Notes: a model not told the origin generated them from the letters alone. A DNA stretch of 64,000 bases from Sphingomonas sp. URHD0057 (GCF_000620665.1 NZ_JIAU01000005.1:549501-613500), one strand, 5' to 3'. Positions 1-8,301 are shown, counted from the stretch's first letter. Numbers and translations are program-made.

Positions 1-351
1 CGGGATATGCTTGTCGCCGCAGACGAACTCCTGCTCAGCGCGGTAAACCACCATCCCGGCGTCGGCCCCGAGCTCGCGGAAGGTGAAATGGTCGAGCTTG
101 TAGCTGGGCACCGTACAGCTGCGGCCCGCCACGCCGTTCAGCACGTAATTGCGGTCCTGAGGGCCGTCGGGCCCGTCGATCTCGACATGATCGGCGGATA
201 GATGGCGCCGCCAGAAGGCGAGATCCTTGGTCTGCCACGCCGCCCAGCTCTGTTTTTCGCGCGCGATCAGCTGCGCTTCGAGCGCCTTCGGGCTGGCCAA
301 TGCCGGTGCCGTTGCAACCAATGCGATGCCGGCGATCAAGACGAGGCGCAT
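1..351 (-). CDS. NTF2/SnoaL-like secreted protein, C-terminus cut by window edge
   Basis: At least 117 residues are visible; the 3' end lies outside the window. The start at 351 is followed by a clear signal peptide (MRLVLIAGIALVATAPALA), so the product is exported. The mature part begins with an amphipathic helix and a W-x-x-W-x-T-K-D segment near residue 38, followed by a stretch around residue 56 with H-V-E-I-D-G. This pattern resembles DUF4440/SnoaL-type NTF2 folds, which bind small ligands or act as small enzymes. Function cannot be assigned. It is transcribed in the same direction as the acetyltransferase gene that ends at 455. Confidence 0.6.
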   Translation of the reverse strand, partial: MRLVLIAGIALVATAPALASPKALEAQLIAREKQSWAAWQTKDLAFWRRHLSADHVEIDGPDGPQDRNYVLNGVAGRSCTVPSYKLDHFTFRELGADAGMVVYRAEQEFVCGDKHIP

Positions 352-454
352 GGGGCGACTCCCGCTGCTGAAGCCGCGGGCGTGCCATGCGGTGGCGCTG
401 CTCCCAAACGTACTTCGACGAGCGTGTTGCGCGGTTCGACGGCAGAAGCCGCGG

Positions 455-1597
455 TCAAAGCGCCTTTTCGTAGATCCGGTAGCGGTGGTTGACCTCGGCA
501 CCGGGCAGCTGCGCGATCGACAGCATCCCCTTATTGTCCTCGAGGATCCAGCCGAACTCGCCGTGGGTCGCGCCGTATTTCGCGGTCGCGTCGCGGCGGG
601 TGTATTCGATCATCATGAAAGCGAGCTGGCTCGCGAGGCGGCTGTGGTGGAGCTTCTTGGCGACGCCCATCAGCGGCACCCGCAGCCGGCGCGTGCGTGG
701 CTTGCGCAGGCGCCACAGGAGCTTGATGAAGTTGAATGGGAACAGCTCGCCGTTGAGGTCGGCGGTGAGCTCGTTGATGTCGGGGATGGTCAGCATGAAG
801 GCGACCGGCTCGCCGTCGATCTCGGCGATGCGCACCAGCTCCGCGAAGATGATCGGCTTCAGCTTCTTGCCCGCATAAGCGATCTCCGCGGCGGTCAGCG
901 GGACATAGCCCCAATTGGTCGACCAGGCGTCGTTCAGCAGGTTGAGGATGACCCGCGCTTCTTCGTCGAACTTCGACTTGTCGACCATGCGGATGCGCAG
1001 GTGCGGGTTGCGCTCGCCCATCGCGATCAGGCGATCGATCTTGGGGTCTTCCCAATGGGTGATGTCCAGCTCGTAGGTGAGGAGGTCCTTGGCCTTGGCG
1101 TAGCCGGCGGCCTCGATCCACGGGCGATATTCGGGGCGGTGGTGGCCCATCATCGCGGTCGGCGGCTCGTCGAAGCCCTCGATCTCCAGGCCCGGCTCGT
1201 CCCAGATCGACAGGCTGATCGGCCCCAGCGCGCGGGTCATGCCCTGGGCGCGCAGCCACTCCTCGGCGGTGGCGATGAGCGCCTCGGCCGCCTCGCCGTC
1301 GAGCGCGTCGAAAAAGCCCCACTGGCCGATGCCCTGGCCCATATGCTCCTGGACGAGGTCGTCGACCTGCGCGCTGATACGGCCGACGACGCGGCCGCCG
1401 CGCTCCGCCAGCCACAGCTGGGCGCGGGCATGCTCAAACCACGGATTCTTGCCGGGGGTGATGAGGCCGTGGACTTCGTCCTTGAGCGGCGGGACCCAGG
1501 CGGGATCGCCCTTGTACGCCTCCCACGCGAAGTCGACGAAAGCCTTTTTGTCCTTTTTGGTCTCGACCGGGCGGACCGTTACGCTGACGCTGCTCAT
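455..1597 (-). CDS. GNAT-fold N-acyltransferase-like protein
   Basis: 380 residues starting at the M-S-S-V methionine. A start 29 codons upstream is possible, but that extension looks non-conserved and would run almost into the divergent desaturase gene. The N-terminal third (residues about 5-90) contains a W-E-A-Y segment and a G-R-V-V-G-R-I strand typical of the GNAT acetyl-CoA fold, and a second degenerate GNAT-like half follows. Proteins of this size and layout are common in sphingomonads and are annotated only as N-acetyltransferases. The substrate is unknown. The stop at 455 leaves about 100 nt to the next minus-strand gene. Confidence 0.65.
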   Translation of the reverse strand: MSSVSVTVRPVETKKDKKAFVDFAWEAYKGDPAWVPPLKDEVHGLITPGKNPWFEHARAQLWLAERGGRVVGRISAQVDDLVQEHMGQGIGQWGFFDALDGEAAEALIATAEEWLRAQGMTRALGPISLSIWDEPGLEIEGFDEPPTAMMGHHRPEYRPWIEAAGYAKAKDLLTYELDITHWEDPKIDRLIAMGERNPHLRIRMVDKSKFDEEARVILNLLNDAWSTNWGYVPLTAAEIAYAGKKLKPIIFAELVRIAEIDGEPVAFMLTIPDINELTADLNGELFPFNFIKLLWRLRKPRTRRLRVPLMGVAKKLHHSRLASQLAFMMIEYTRRDATAKYGATHGEFGWILEDNKGMLSIAQLPGAEVNHRYRIYEKAL

Positions 1598-1698
1598 GAG
1601 CGCGGGGGCTAGCCGCTCGCGGCGTTCAGCGCCAGTGAACCCTTCAATCGCCACGATGAGGCCATTATCTCGGTGCACAAGCAAAGTCTCAGCAAGCG

Positions 1699-2808
1699 AT
1701 GACGAACGACACGGCGACCCTCGAGCGCAACGCGACCAACGCTGCCCCGGCGGAGGGCGCGCTCGCGCGCGTCAAAGACGACGCCGCGATGCTCAAGGCG
1801 GCGGCGAAGCTGACCCGCGACCTCAACCAGCCCAGTTCGAAAATCTATTGGGCCGACATGCTCGGCTCGGCGCTGCTCGGCTACGCCGGGCTGTTCGCGG
1901 CGATGCTTGTTCGACCGACCTGGCTGGCGGTCGCGGCCGGCCTGGTCGCGGTGCTCGCGCTGTATCGCGCGGGCTCGTTCATCCATGAGCTGACGCACAT
2001 CAAGAAGGGCGCGGTCAAAGGCTTTCGGCTGATCTGGAACCTGGCCGTCGGCGTGCCGCTCTTGGTGCCGAGCTTCATGTACGAAGGCGTCCACAACCAG
2101 CACCACGCCAAGCGCTATTACGGAACGATCGACGATCCCGAATATTTGCCGCTGGCGCTGATGCATCCGTGGAGCCTGCCGCTGTTCCTCATCGTCGCCG
2201 CGCTGGCACCGGTCGGCATGCTGATCCGCTTCGCGATCCTGGCCCCGCTGTCGCTGCTGGTCCCGAAGCTGCGGGCGGTCGTCGTCGGCCGGTATTCGGG
2301 CCTGCAGATCAATCCCAAGTTCGTGCGTCCCAAGGCCCAAGGCGACTTCGCGCGCGACTGGGCATGGCAGGAGGCGGCGTGCAGCGTATGGGCGATTGCG
2401 CTTCTGACGATGGTCGCGACCGGCGTCGTGCCGCTGCGCGACTTCCTGATCTTCCTGGGCGTCGCCTCGGGCGTGATGTTCTTGAACCAGGTCCGCACGC
2501 TCGTCGCGCATTTGTGGGAGAACGAGGGCGACCCGATGAGCGTGACGGCGCAGTTCCTCGACAGCGTCAACGTGCCGCCGCCGGGCAGCTTGCCGGCGCT
2601 GTGGGCGCCAGTTGGCCTGCGCTACCACGCGCTGCATCATTTGCTGCCGGGACTGCCCTATCACGCGCTGGGTGAAGCGCACCGCCGGCTGTGCAAGGAG
2701 CTTGAATCGGGCTCGGCCTATCACGCCTCGAGCCATCGCGGGCTTGCCCCGCTGGTCGCCCGGCTCGCGCGGAGCACGATGAGCAACCGCGCGCCCCGGA
2801 TTAATTGA
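1699..2808 (+). CDS. Membrane fatty acid desaturase
   Basis: 369-residue integral membrane protein of the fatty acid desaturase family. The three histidine boxes that bind the di-iron centre are visible: HELTH at 96-100, HNQHH at 132-136 and HALHH at 310-314. Hydrophobic segments at about 55-90, 112-128, 158-190 and 225-262 fit the family's membrane topology. It should introduce a double bond, or a related oxidation, into an acyl chain at the inner membrane; chain and position are not predictable from sequence. The last 8 nt overlap the end of the convergent DUF4034 gene. It is divergent from the acetyltransferase gene, so both promoters must lie in 1598-1698. Confidence 0.88.
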   Translation: MTNDTATLERNATNAAPAEGALARVKDDAAMLKAAAKLTRDLNQPSSKIYWADMLGSALLGYAGLFAAMLVRPTWLAVAAGLVAVLALYRAGSFIHELTHIKKGAVKGFRLIWNLAVGVPLLVPSFMYEGVHNQHHAKRYYGTIDDPEYLPLALMHPWSLPLFLIVAALAPVGMLIRFAILAPLSLLVPKLRAVVVGRYSGLQINPKFVRPKAQGDFARDWAWQEAACSVWAIALLTMVATGVVPLRDFLIFLGVASGVMFLNQVRTLVAHLWENEGDPMSVTAQFLDSVNVPPPGSLPALWAPVGLRYHALHHLLPGLPYHALGEAHRRLCKELESGSAYHASSHRGLAPLVARLARSTMSNRAPRIN

Positions 2809-3799
2809 GACCGGCGAGCGCGCGGCACTGCTGCCACGCGCTCGTGTCGCCCGGCCAGGCCGCCGCTCCATCGTCGTCCTTGAGGGCCACGAAATACTTC
2901 CGCGCCTCGTCCTTGTCCGCGAACCGGCACGCCAGCTTGGCGAAGTTCGCATAGTTCCACGGATCCGGATATCGCTGCGCGACGTCGCCCATCGCGACCT
3001 TCATCGTCGGCCAGTCGATCGCTTCCAGCCAGCAGCCGCAGGACAGGGCGCTCGCGTGCCAGTAAAGGCGGGCGTAGGCGCCCGTTCCGTCAACCTCCCG
3101 CGTAAGTTCGACCGCGTAACGCGCCAGCGCGTCGACATCCGCCGCGCTGCCGAACCACTGCGGCTGATAGTAAGTGTAGGCGTTCCAGTAGATGCCGTAA
3201 TAGGTCGGCTCCCTGGCCGTCGCCTCGTCGAGCAGCTTGCGGAACGCCTCGGGCTTGCGTCCCTCGGCGCGGTAGACGTCCTCCATCACCGCGTAATATT
3301 CGGGATCGGCCGATGCGACGTCCTTGTGCGCCCTCAGAACTGCGCCGGCCGCCTCGATGCTTTCGTGGAAGGGCTGCCACGCATCCTCGTCAACCTCCGA
3401 CGCATAGCCGCCGCCGCGGAAACACCAGGCGCGCTGGACCAGCATGTTCGCGCGGATGATGTGCGGCGCGGGGCTTGCGGGACTCGCTTTGGCCCAGTCA
3501 TCGATGAAGCTCTCGGCCGAGATCTGGCAATTGGCGGTCTCCCGCGTCGGCGGGGGAAAGGCCCGGCCCAGCCCGAGATAGAATTCTTGCAGCTTCCACG
3601 ATCCGCTCGGCGTCCGCTCCTTGTGCGAGCGGTACTCCTTCTCGACCGCGCTGAGTCCCGCAAAGTCGCGTGCCTGCACCAGCAAGTGGACGTGCTCGAA
3701 GATCTGCTTGCGAACCTCGAGCTCGCCTGCCCAGGCCGGCGCAGGAACTTGCGCCGACAGCAATAATGCAATCGCGGAAAAGAGACGCAAACCCGCCAT
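2801..3799 (-). CDS. Secreted DUF4034-type alpha-helical protein
   Basis: 332 residues from the M-A-G-L start; an upstream in-frame methionine would bury the signal peptide behind nine polar residues. The signal peptide (about residues 1-24) ends at P-A-W-A-G-E. The mature protein is helical, with six cysteines and repeated aromatic-rich helices, and resembles DUF4034 or TPR-like secreted proteins of unknown role. It converges on the desaturase gene with an 8-nt overlap of coding ends, so no room remains for a dedicated terminator between them. Confidence 0.6.
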   Translation of the reverse strand: MAGLRLFSAIALLLSAQVPAPAWAGELEVRKQIFEHVHLLVQARDFAGLSAVEKEYRSHKERTPSGSWKLQEFYLGLGRAFPPPTRETANCQISAESFIDDWAKASPASPAPHIIRANMLVQRAWCFRGGGYASEVDEDAWQPFHESIEAAGAVLRAHKDVASADPEYYAVMEDVYRAEGRKPEAFRKLLDEATAREPTYYGIYWNAYTYYQPQWFGSAADVDALARYAVELTREVDGTGAYARLYWHASALSCGCWLEAIDWPTMKVAMGDVAQRYPDPWNYANFAKLACRFADKDEARKYFVALKDDDGAAAWPGDTSAWQQCRALAGLN

Positions 3800-3886
3800 G
3801 ACTCGCCCCCGGCTTCGATTCGGCAAGCTCGTGATAGTGGGGAGAAGGTTTCGAACTGGTTTTAAGCGCCGCTTCCACGCCTCGAC

Positions 3887-4279
3887 CTATTTGGCCAGCA
3901 TGACGCTCAGCTGCTTGTCGTCGGGCCCGGCAAGAATCGCGCAATAGAGCTGGCCCGATTTGGTCGACGACGCATTGCGGAAATAGTGAACGACCTCGCC
4001 GGCGCGTTCGAGCGTCGTATCGCCGACCGTGATCTTGCGCACCGGCTCGCGGCCGATGCTGGCGAGGAAGCTGCCCCTGGCGACGAAGCAGACGACGGGA
4101 ACCGGGTGCATGTGCTCGGGCATTACCTGCCCTGGAAGGAAATCGACGCGCGTCGTTTCAACATGCGTGACGGATTTGGCGGGGGCGATCGGGAAGCTGC
4201 CGATCGGCGTGCGCACCGGGATTGGCGCCGCCGCCGCCGCACCGGCAGTCACGAACAGGACAATTGCAAGACGTCGCAT
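3887..4279 (-). CDS. Secreted cupin-domain protein
   Basis: 130 residues starting at M-R-R-L. The first 18 or so residues form a signal peptide ending in A-A-A-A-P. The rest is a single cupin beta-barrel: an H-M-H-P metal-binding segment near residues 57-60, then the G-S-F strand and the V-V-H-Y-F strand (second cupin motif) near 96-100. Such small periplasmic cupins bind a metal and a small ligand; no substrate can be given. It lies 87 nt upstream of the DUF4034 gene on the same strand and is divergent from rplQ across a 168-nt gap. Confidence 0.7.
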   Translation of the reverse strand: MRRLAIVLFVTAGAAAAAPIPVRTPIGSFPIAPAKSVTHVETTRVDFLPGQVMPEHMHPVPVVCFVARGSFLASIGREPVRKITVGDTTLERAGEVVHYFRNASSTKSGQLYCAILAGPDDKQLSVMLAK

Positions 4280-4447
4280 GATGGCTCCCCCCAAACTTGA
4301 CTTCGCGGGTCTTATCATGTTGAGGGCAGCGCGTCCGGCGGGCCGATGCGCTCGCCGTTGTCATTTGGGCTTTTGCGCAGCCGCCCGAAGAGCTGCGTGG
4401 CCGGGTCTACCTGATACGGGACCCCGACGAACGAAAGGAATGACCCC

Positions 4448-4870
4448 ATGCGCCATCGTGTTGGCCATCGTAAGCTTCAGCGCACCTCGAGCCACCGGAC
4501 GGCCCTGTTCCGCAACATGGCGGCCGCGCTGGTCAAGCATGAGCAGATCACGACCACGCTCGCCAAGGCGAAGGAGCTTCGCCCGTATGTCGAGAAGCTG
4601 GTGACCCTGGCCAAGAAGGGCGGCCTCAGCAATCGCCGGCTCGCCCAGTCCAGGCTGATGGACGAAGCTCAGCTCGCCAAGCTGTTCGACGTCATCGCGG
4701 TGCGCTACGCGGCCCGCAACGGAGGCTACACGCGCGTCGTCAAGGCGGGCATCCGCATGTCCGACGCGGCCCAGATCGCGATCATCGAGTTCGTCGACCG
4801 CGACGTCGCCGCCAAGGGCCAGGATTCGGGCCCGGTGATGAGCGACGAGGACCAGTTCGAAGCCGCCTGA
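4448..4870 (+). CDS. rplQ: 50S ribosomal protein L17
   Basis: 140 residues beginning [17 protein letters not shown], the signature N-terminus of bacterial L17, with the A-K-A-K-E-L-R-P segment at about 40-47 and the usual N-G-G-Y-T-R sequence near 92. It binds 23S rRNA in the large subunit around the peptide exit tunnel. A good Shine-Dalgarno sequence (GAAAGGA) lies 9 nt before the ATG. In most bacteria rplQ directly follows rpoA; here the preceding gene is a divergent cupin, so rplQ must be read from its own promoter in 4280-4447. The C-terminus is an acidic tail of about 20 residues. Confidence 0.97.
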   Translation: MRHRVGHRKLQRTSSHRTALFRNMAAALVKHEQITTTLAKAKELRPYVEKLVTLAKKGGLSNRRLAQSRLMDEAQLAKLFDVIAVRYAARNGGYTRVVKAGIRMSDAAQIAIIEFVDRDVAAKGQDSGPVMSDEDQFEAA

Positions 4871-4880
4871 GCGGCCTGAA

Positions 4881-6206
4881 CTAAAAGCTCCGCGTGACGC
4901 CGAAATCGAGGCGAGTGCGGCGGTAATCGAACAGCGCGATGTTGGCGCGGCTGTCGCTGTGCGTGACGCGCATCAGCGGCGTGAAGCCGGCGACGGCGGC
5001 GCGATTGAAGATCGCGCCCGCGGTCAGGTCCCAACGATGATCCCGGCGCGTCTTTCCGAACAGGAACTGCGGCTCGATCCCGCGCGTGCGGGTGTAATCG
5101 GCCTCCCCGAACAGGGTTAGCGAGCGCGACTGGTGCGCAAGCAGAAGCCCGGCGCCTGCCTGGCGCAGGCTTTCGGGGTTCACGCGGGCATTGAGCGAGG
5201 CGTAGCGCAGGGTGACGCGCGCGGTGGTCGCGGCGCTCAGGGCTCTTGTCAGGTCGGCTCCGAGGGCGGTCCGCCAGCCGTCCTGTCCCGAATTCTTTGC
5301 CACGTCCTGGTGCAGGTGCGAGCCGGTGAGGCTGATCTGGGCCTTCGGCCCAAGCGGCGCGAGCAATTCGATCTGGCCGCCGATGCCGCTCGAGAAAAGG
5401 TCGCCGCCGAACCAACGCCGCTCATAGAGCGCGGCGGGACGGACCTGCACCTTGCCGAGAAGGAACTCCGGCCCGCTGTCGAGCGCAAGCTGGACGTCGT
5501 TGAAGCGCGGCTTGGTCGAAAGATCCGCGCGAAGCCCGGCATCGGACAGCAAGGTGATCCCGCCGATCCGGTCGCGCGAATAACCGCGCAGGCTGCCGGT
5601 GAAGCCAAGCGCGGGCTGGCGCCGCGCATCGGGGTCGAGCTCGAACGGCGCGATGATGGTGTCGATGAACAGGCTCGACGTCGATCGGTTGACGTTCGAA
5701 TCCGGGCCCGCGGTCACTTCCACGGTGAGCCCGCGGCGTTTGGTCGTCCGCAGCGTGCTGGCGAAGCGGCGGACATTCTGCTCAACCTCCGGCGGCAAGC
5801 CCCAGGCTTCGGCCGCCGCGACTTGCTTTTTTGCTTCTTCGGTCTGGCCGAGCCGCGACAGGATCCGCGCGAGCTCGAGCCGGGCCGGGTTCGCGTTGGG
5901 CTGCTCGGCCAGAAGCTGGCGGAGGGCCTGAACCGCGCCCTTGAGGTCGCCGAGCTTTTCGCGGACGGCGGCGAGCCGAAACCTCGCCTCGGCGCGTAAC
6001 TCCGGATGTGGATCCTGGGTGAGCGCCTCCAATAGTTGGGCGGCGCCCGCCAGATCCCCCTTTCCGGCAAGCTCGTCCGCCGCCGCGAACAGCTGAGCGG
6101 CGGTCAGCTGTTGGCAGTTCTGCTGTCCAGCGCAGGGATCGGGAGCGGCGGTCGAAGAAGGCGGGCCGGCCGCCAGCGACGCGGCGGCGCTCAACAGAGT
6201 CAACAT
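4881..6206 (-). CDS. Slam-type outer membrane translocon (type XI secretion, DUF560-like)
   Basis: 441 residues. After a short hydrophobic leader (about 1-20) come two cysteines (25 and 31) and helical TPR-type repeats (about 33-150), then a long stretch of alternating beta strands to the C-terminus that ends in phenylalanine (T-R-S-F), the usual outer-membrane barrel signature. The barrel opens with G-P-D-S-N-V-N (167-173), the P-D-x-N-x-N motif of Slam proteins. TPR domain plus 14-strand barrel is the layout of surface lipoprotein assembly modulators, which move TbpB-fold cargo across the outer membrane. The two genes directly upstream encode such cargo, with a gap of 33 nt. The leader lacks a positive N-terminus; a CTG start up to 11 codons earlier cannot be excluded. 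Confidence 0.8.
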   Translation of the reverse strand: MLTLLSAAASLAAGPPSSTAAPDPCAGQQNCQQLTAAQLFAAADELAGKGDLAGAAQLLEALTQDPHPELRAEARFRLAAVREKLGDLKGAVQALRQLLAEQPNANPARLELARILSRLGQTEEAKKQVAAAEAWGLPPEVEQNVRRFASTLRTTKRRGLTVEVTAGPDSNVNRSTSSLFIDTIIAPFELDPDARRQPALGFTGSLRGYSRDRIGGITLLSDAGLRADLSTKPRFNDVQLALDSGPEFLLGKVQVRPAALYERRWFGGDLFSSGIGGQIELLAPLGPKAQISLTGSHLHQDVAKNSGQDGWRTALGADLTRALSAATTARVTLRYASLNARVNPESLRQAGAGLLLAHQSRSLTLFGEADYTRTRGIEPQFLFGKTRRDHRWDLTAGAIFNRAAVAGFTPLMRVTHSDSRANIALFDYRRTRLDFGVTRSF

Positions 6207-6239
6207 GCCTGCCAGTCTAGCAGGGGGCGTCGAGCAGCG

Positions 6240-7130
6240 TCAGTTCTTCTTGCCGACGATTGCCCCGGCGCCGGCACCGATCTCTTGCGTGCCCAGCGTC
6301 CGCGTGAGGGTGAACGCGCCGCCGATTTCCTGCACCTGCGGCCCGAAGAAATTGCCGTTGGCGCTGAACAGGGTCTTGGTGCCGTCCGCCGCACGGCTGC
6401 GGCTGGTTGCGTTCCAGCTCGACGTGCTCGCGTCGATGAACCCGCCGCCGGTCAGCGTTCCGAACTGGATCGTCGACCCGTTAGTGAGGTTGGTCGCGAC
6501 CGGCGTAACCGTCAGCCCCATTGTCGCGCTGCTGAAATCGGCGACGAGCCGGCCGTTGCCGGCCATGCTGTAGGTCTTGCCGCTCGGCGAGCCGGTTTGC
6601 TGCCAGGTCCCGTCGAGAATGAAATTGTAGTTGGCCGAGCCCGATCGCGGCACCGCCGACGCCGGGGTAATCGACCCGAACACGACGTAATTGTCGTTGA
6701 GCACGACTGGAGCCTGCGGGACCGGAGTCCACTTGCCGTAGGTGACGTAGGTGAGGGCGATGACCGGATTGGTCGCGCCTTGATTGAGGAGCTTCAGCGT
6801 CGCTCCCGTCGCGGTGTCACGATAGTAAGTGTAGGCCGCGCTCGACTTGGCCGCGACATACTCCGTGCGCGAGAAGCTGATGTTCTGCTGGCCGTCGTTG
6901 ACGACGTAGGTGCCCGACGTCGCGTCGTAATGGACGGTGGTCGGGTACACGTTCGCCGAAACATTATTGCGCCCGTAAACCGTGGGGTTGCCAACCGACA
7001 GTATGCCCCATTTGGCCTGGTAATCGCCGGTTTTCAGGTTCGGCGTCGGATTGGGCGTGACCGCGAGTGCGGGCGCCGCGGCGAGGCCAACGGCGATCGA
7101 AACCAGCAAAGCATTGGCGCGAATAGACAT
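6240..7130 (-). CDS. Secreted TbpB-barrel-type protein, candidate Slam cargo 2
   Basis: 296 residues from M-S-I-R-A-N, with a Sec signal peptide ending A-A-A-P-A-L-A at about 23 and no lipobox cysteine. The mature protein is almost all beta strands rich in Gly, Ser and Thr. Near the C-terminus G-N-F-F-G-P (259-264) then E-I-G-G-A-F and a final G-A-I-V-G-K-K match the C-terminal barrel of TbpB-like proteins, known substrates of Slam translocons. It is a clear paralog of the next upstream gene; shared blocks include Y-D-x-x-x-G-T-Y-V-V and I-A-L-x-Y-V-x-Y-G. Being soluble, it could be released like hemophores or held in the Slam pore. The ligand is unknown. Confidence 0.75.
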   Translation of the reverse strand: MSIRANALLVSIAVGLAAAPALAVTPNPTPNLKTGDYQAKWGILSVGNPTVYGRNNVSANVYPTTVHYDATSGTYVVNDGQQNISFSRTEYVAAKSSAAYTYYRDTATGATLKLLNQGATNPVIALTYVTYGKWTPVPQAPVVLNDNYVVFGSITPASAVPRSGSANYNFILDGTWQQTGSPSGKTYSMAGNGRLVADFSSATMGLTVTPVATNLTNGSTIQFGTLTGGGFIDASTSSWNATSRSRAADGTKTLFSANGNFFGPQVQEIGGAFTLTRTLGTQEIGAGAGAIVGKKN

Positions 7131-7224
7131 GACGCGACTCCCTTCATGCCCGTCAAAACGGCCTTTGGGGCGCATGTAAGTATTCCCAACGCGCGAAATG
7201 GTTCATCGGCGTGCGGCGAGACGC

Positions 7225-7242
7225 GTTCGACGCGCGTCGAAC
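7225..7242. promoter_or_regulatory. Perfect 18-bp palindrome between the two cargo genes
   Basis: GTTCGACGCGCGTCGAAC reads identically on both strands. It lies in the 166-nt gap between cargo 1 and cargo 2, about 95 nt upstream of the cargo 2 start. It could be a dimeric regulator site or an RNA stem that controls relative expression of the two cargo genes. Confidence 0.5.
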
Positions 7243-7265
7243 TCAGACCTTGCGAGGGGGTGTTG

Positions 7266-7291
7266 GCAGGGGAAGCCGGCGCTCCCCCTGC
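7266..7291 (-). other. Stem-loop just after the cargo 1 stop codon
   Basis: GCAGGGG (7266-7272) pairs with CCCCCTGC (7284-7291), with an 11-nt loop. On the minus strand it begins 6 nt after the cargo 1 stop and is not followed by a T-run, so it looks more like an intercistronic stabiliser or partial attenuator than a full terminator. Confidence 0.5.
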
Positions 7292-7296
7292 GAAAC

Positions 7297-8115
7297 TTAC
7301 GGGTGGCCGACGATGGCGCCCTGGCCCTGACCGCCGTTGCCGGTGATCCGGAACAGCCCGCCGACTTCCTGGGCGGCCGGACCGTAGAAGCTGCCGTTGA
7401 CGTCCATCCGGTAATGTTCCGGGTCGGCGGTGCCGGTGCCCGTGAACATGCCGCTGCGGTACGAGATGGAGCCGGTGCCGGTCATCGTCCCGAAGTTGAT
7501 CGAGCCGCTGCCGACTTCCTTGGTGCCGGTCGCGGTTTGACTGTAGGTGATCGACGCCCCAGCGAAGTTCGCGGTCAGGTTGCCGGTTCCGCTGACGGCG
7601 TAGGCGCCGTCCTTGTTGACGAAGGTGCCGTCGACGACGGTGCCGTAGGATGCGCTGCCGGTGCGCGGGATGCTCGCGGTGGGCGTGCGCGAACCCCACA
7701 CCAAATATGTGTCATTGACGCTGGTCGTGCCGCTGGCGGTCGCGGTCCGGCGCCATTGGCCGTAATCGACATAGCTGAGCGCGATCAGGGTGTTCGACGG
7801 GCTTAAGTTGAGGCGCCGGAAGCTGTTGGCCGCGGTGCCGTAGGTGCTGAAGTTGCCGGCCGACGAAACCAGGTTGGCGGGGCCAAAAGTCGCGGTCGTC
7901 GTCAGGCTTCCGGTGTCGCGCACGACATAAGTGCCCGCGGCCGAATCATAGACCACTTTGCTCGTCGCCCGCGCGTAATTGCCGTAACCCGACGCGCCGG
8001 TCGAGGTGGTCGAATATTGGACCGTCGACTGAAGCGCGGGAAGATTGACCGGCGCGGCCTCGGCCGATGCGCCAAGCAGGAGAGCGGCAGTCGCTGCAGG
8101 AATCATGATGCGCAT
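7297..8115 (-). CDS. Secreted TbpB-barrel-type protein, candidate Slam cargo 1
   Basis: 272 residues from M-R-I-M-I-P; the upstream in-frame methionine would place a charged stretch before the signal peptide. The Sec signal ends at A-S-A-E-A near residue 20 with no lipobox. The body is beta-rich with G-S-F-Y-G-P (241-246), E-V-G-G-L-F and a terminal G-A-I-V-G, the TbpB-type barrel end. It aligns over most of its length with the adjacent paralog, implying tandem duplication. First gene of the cargo-cargo-Slam operon; a 15-bp dyad sits about 95 nt upstream of the start. Confidence 0.75.
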   Translation of the reverse strand: MRIMIPAATAALLLGASAEAAPVNLPALQSTVQYSTTSTGASGYGNYARATSKVVYDSAAGTYVVRDTGSLTTTATFGPANLVSSAGNFSTYGTAANSFRRLNLSPSNTLIALSYVDYGQWRRTATASGTTSVNDTYLVWGSRTPTASIPRTGSASYGTVVDGTFVNKDGAYAVSGTGNLTANFAGASITYSQTATGTKEVGSGSINFGTMTGTGSISYRSGMFTGTGTADPEHYRMDVNGSFYGPAAQEVGGLFRITGNGGQGQGAIVGHP

Positions 8116-8210
8116 GACTTGAAACCCCTTGGGAAGATGTCGCGGAAGTAAACCCCGGTTCCTACTTTCAGTCAATCAGTCGTGGCAAAAGGTAAAGAAA
8201 AACATTTGGT

Positions 8211-8225
8211 TACGACGATCGTAAG
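8211..8225. promoter_or_regulatory. Dyad TTACGA-N3-TCGTAA upstream of the cargo operon
   Basis: TTACGACGATCGTAA is a perfect 6-3-6 inverted repeat in the divergent region between cargo 1 (start 8115, minus strand) and the small protein gene at 8338. Placement and symmetry suggest an operator; the regulator is not identifiable. Confidence 0.45.
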
Positions 8226-8289
8226 ACCTGGCTCCGGCCGCTTGGCCGTCGGCTCGAACCAGCCTGAAGGGCGGCTGGAGTCGTGAAGC

Positions 8290-8301
8290 CTGTGGATAAG
8301 T
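8290..8301 (-). promoter_or_regulatory. Extended DnaA box (TTATCCACA on the minus strand)
   Basis: CTGTGGATAAGT contains the perfect DnaA nonamer in reverse orientation. The same 12-mer occurs upstream of mraZ and just before ftsZ. GANTC sites flank it at 8278-8282 and 8312-8316. Confidence 0.6.

Noticed and set aside
1609-2952. 447-codon open frame antisense to the desaturase
   Set aside because: No domain pattern; the plus-strand desaturase carries all three histidine boxes.
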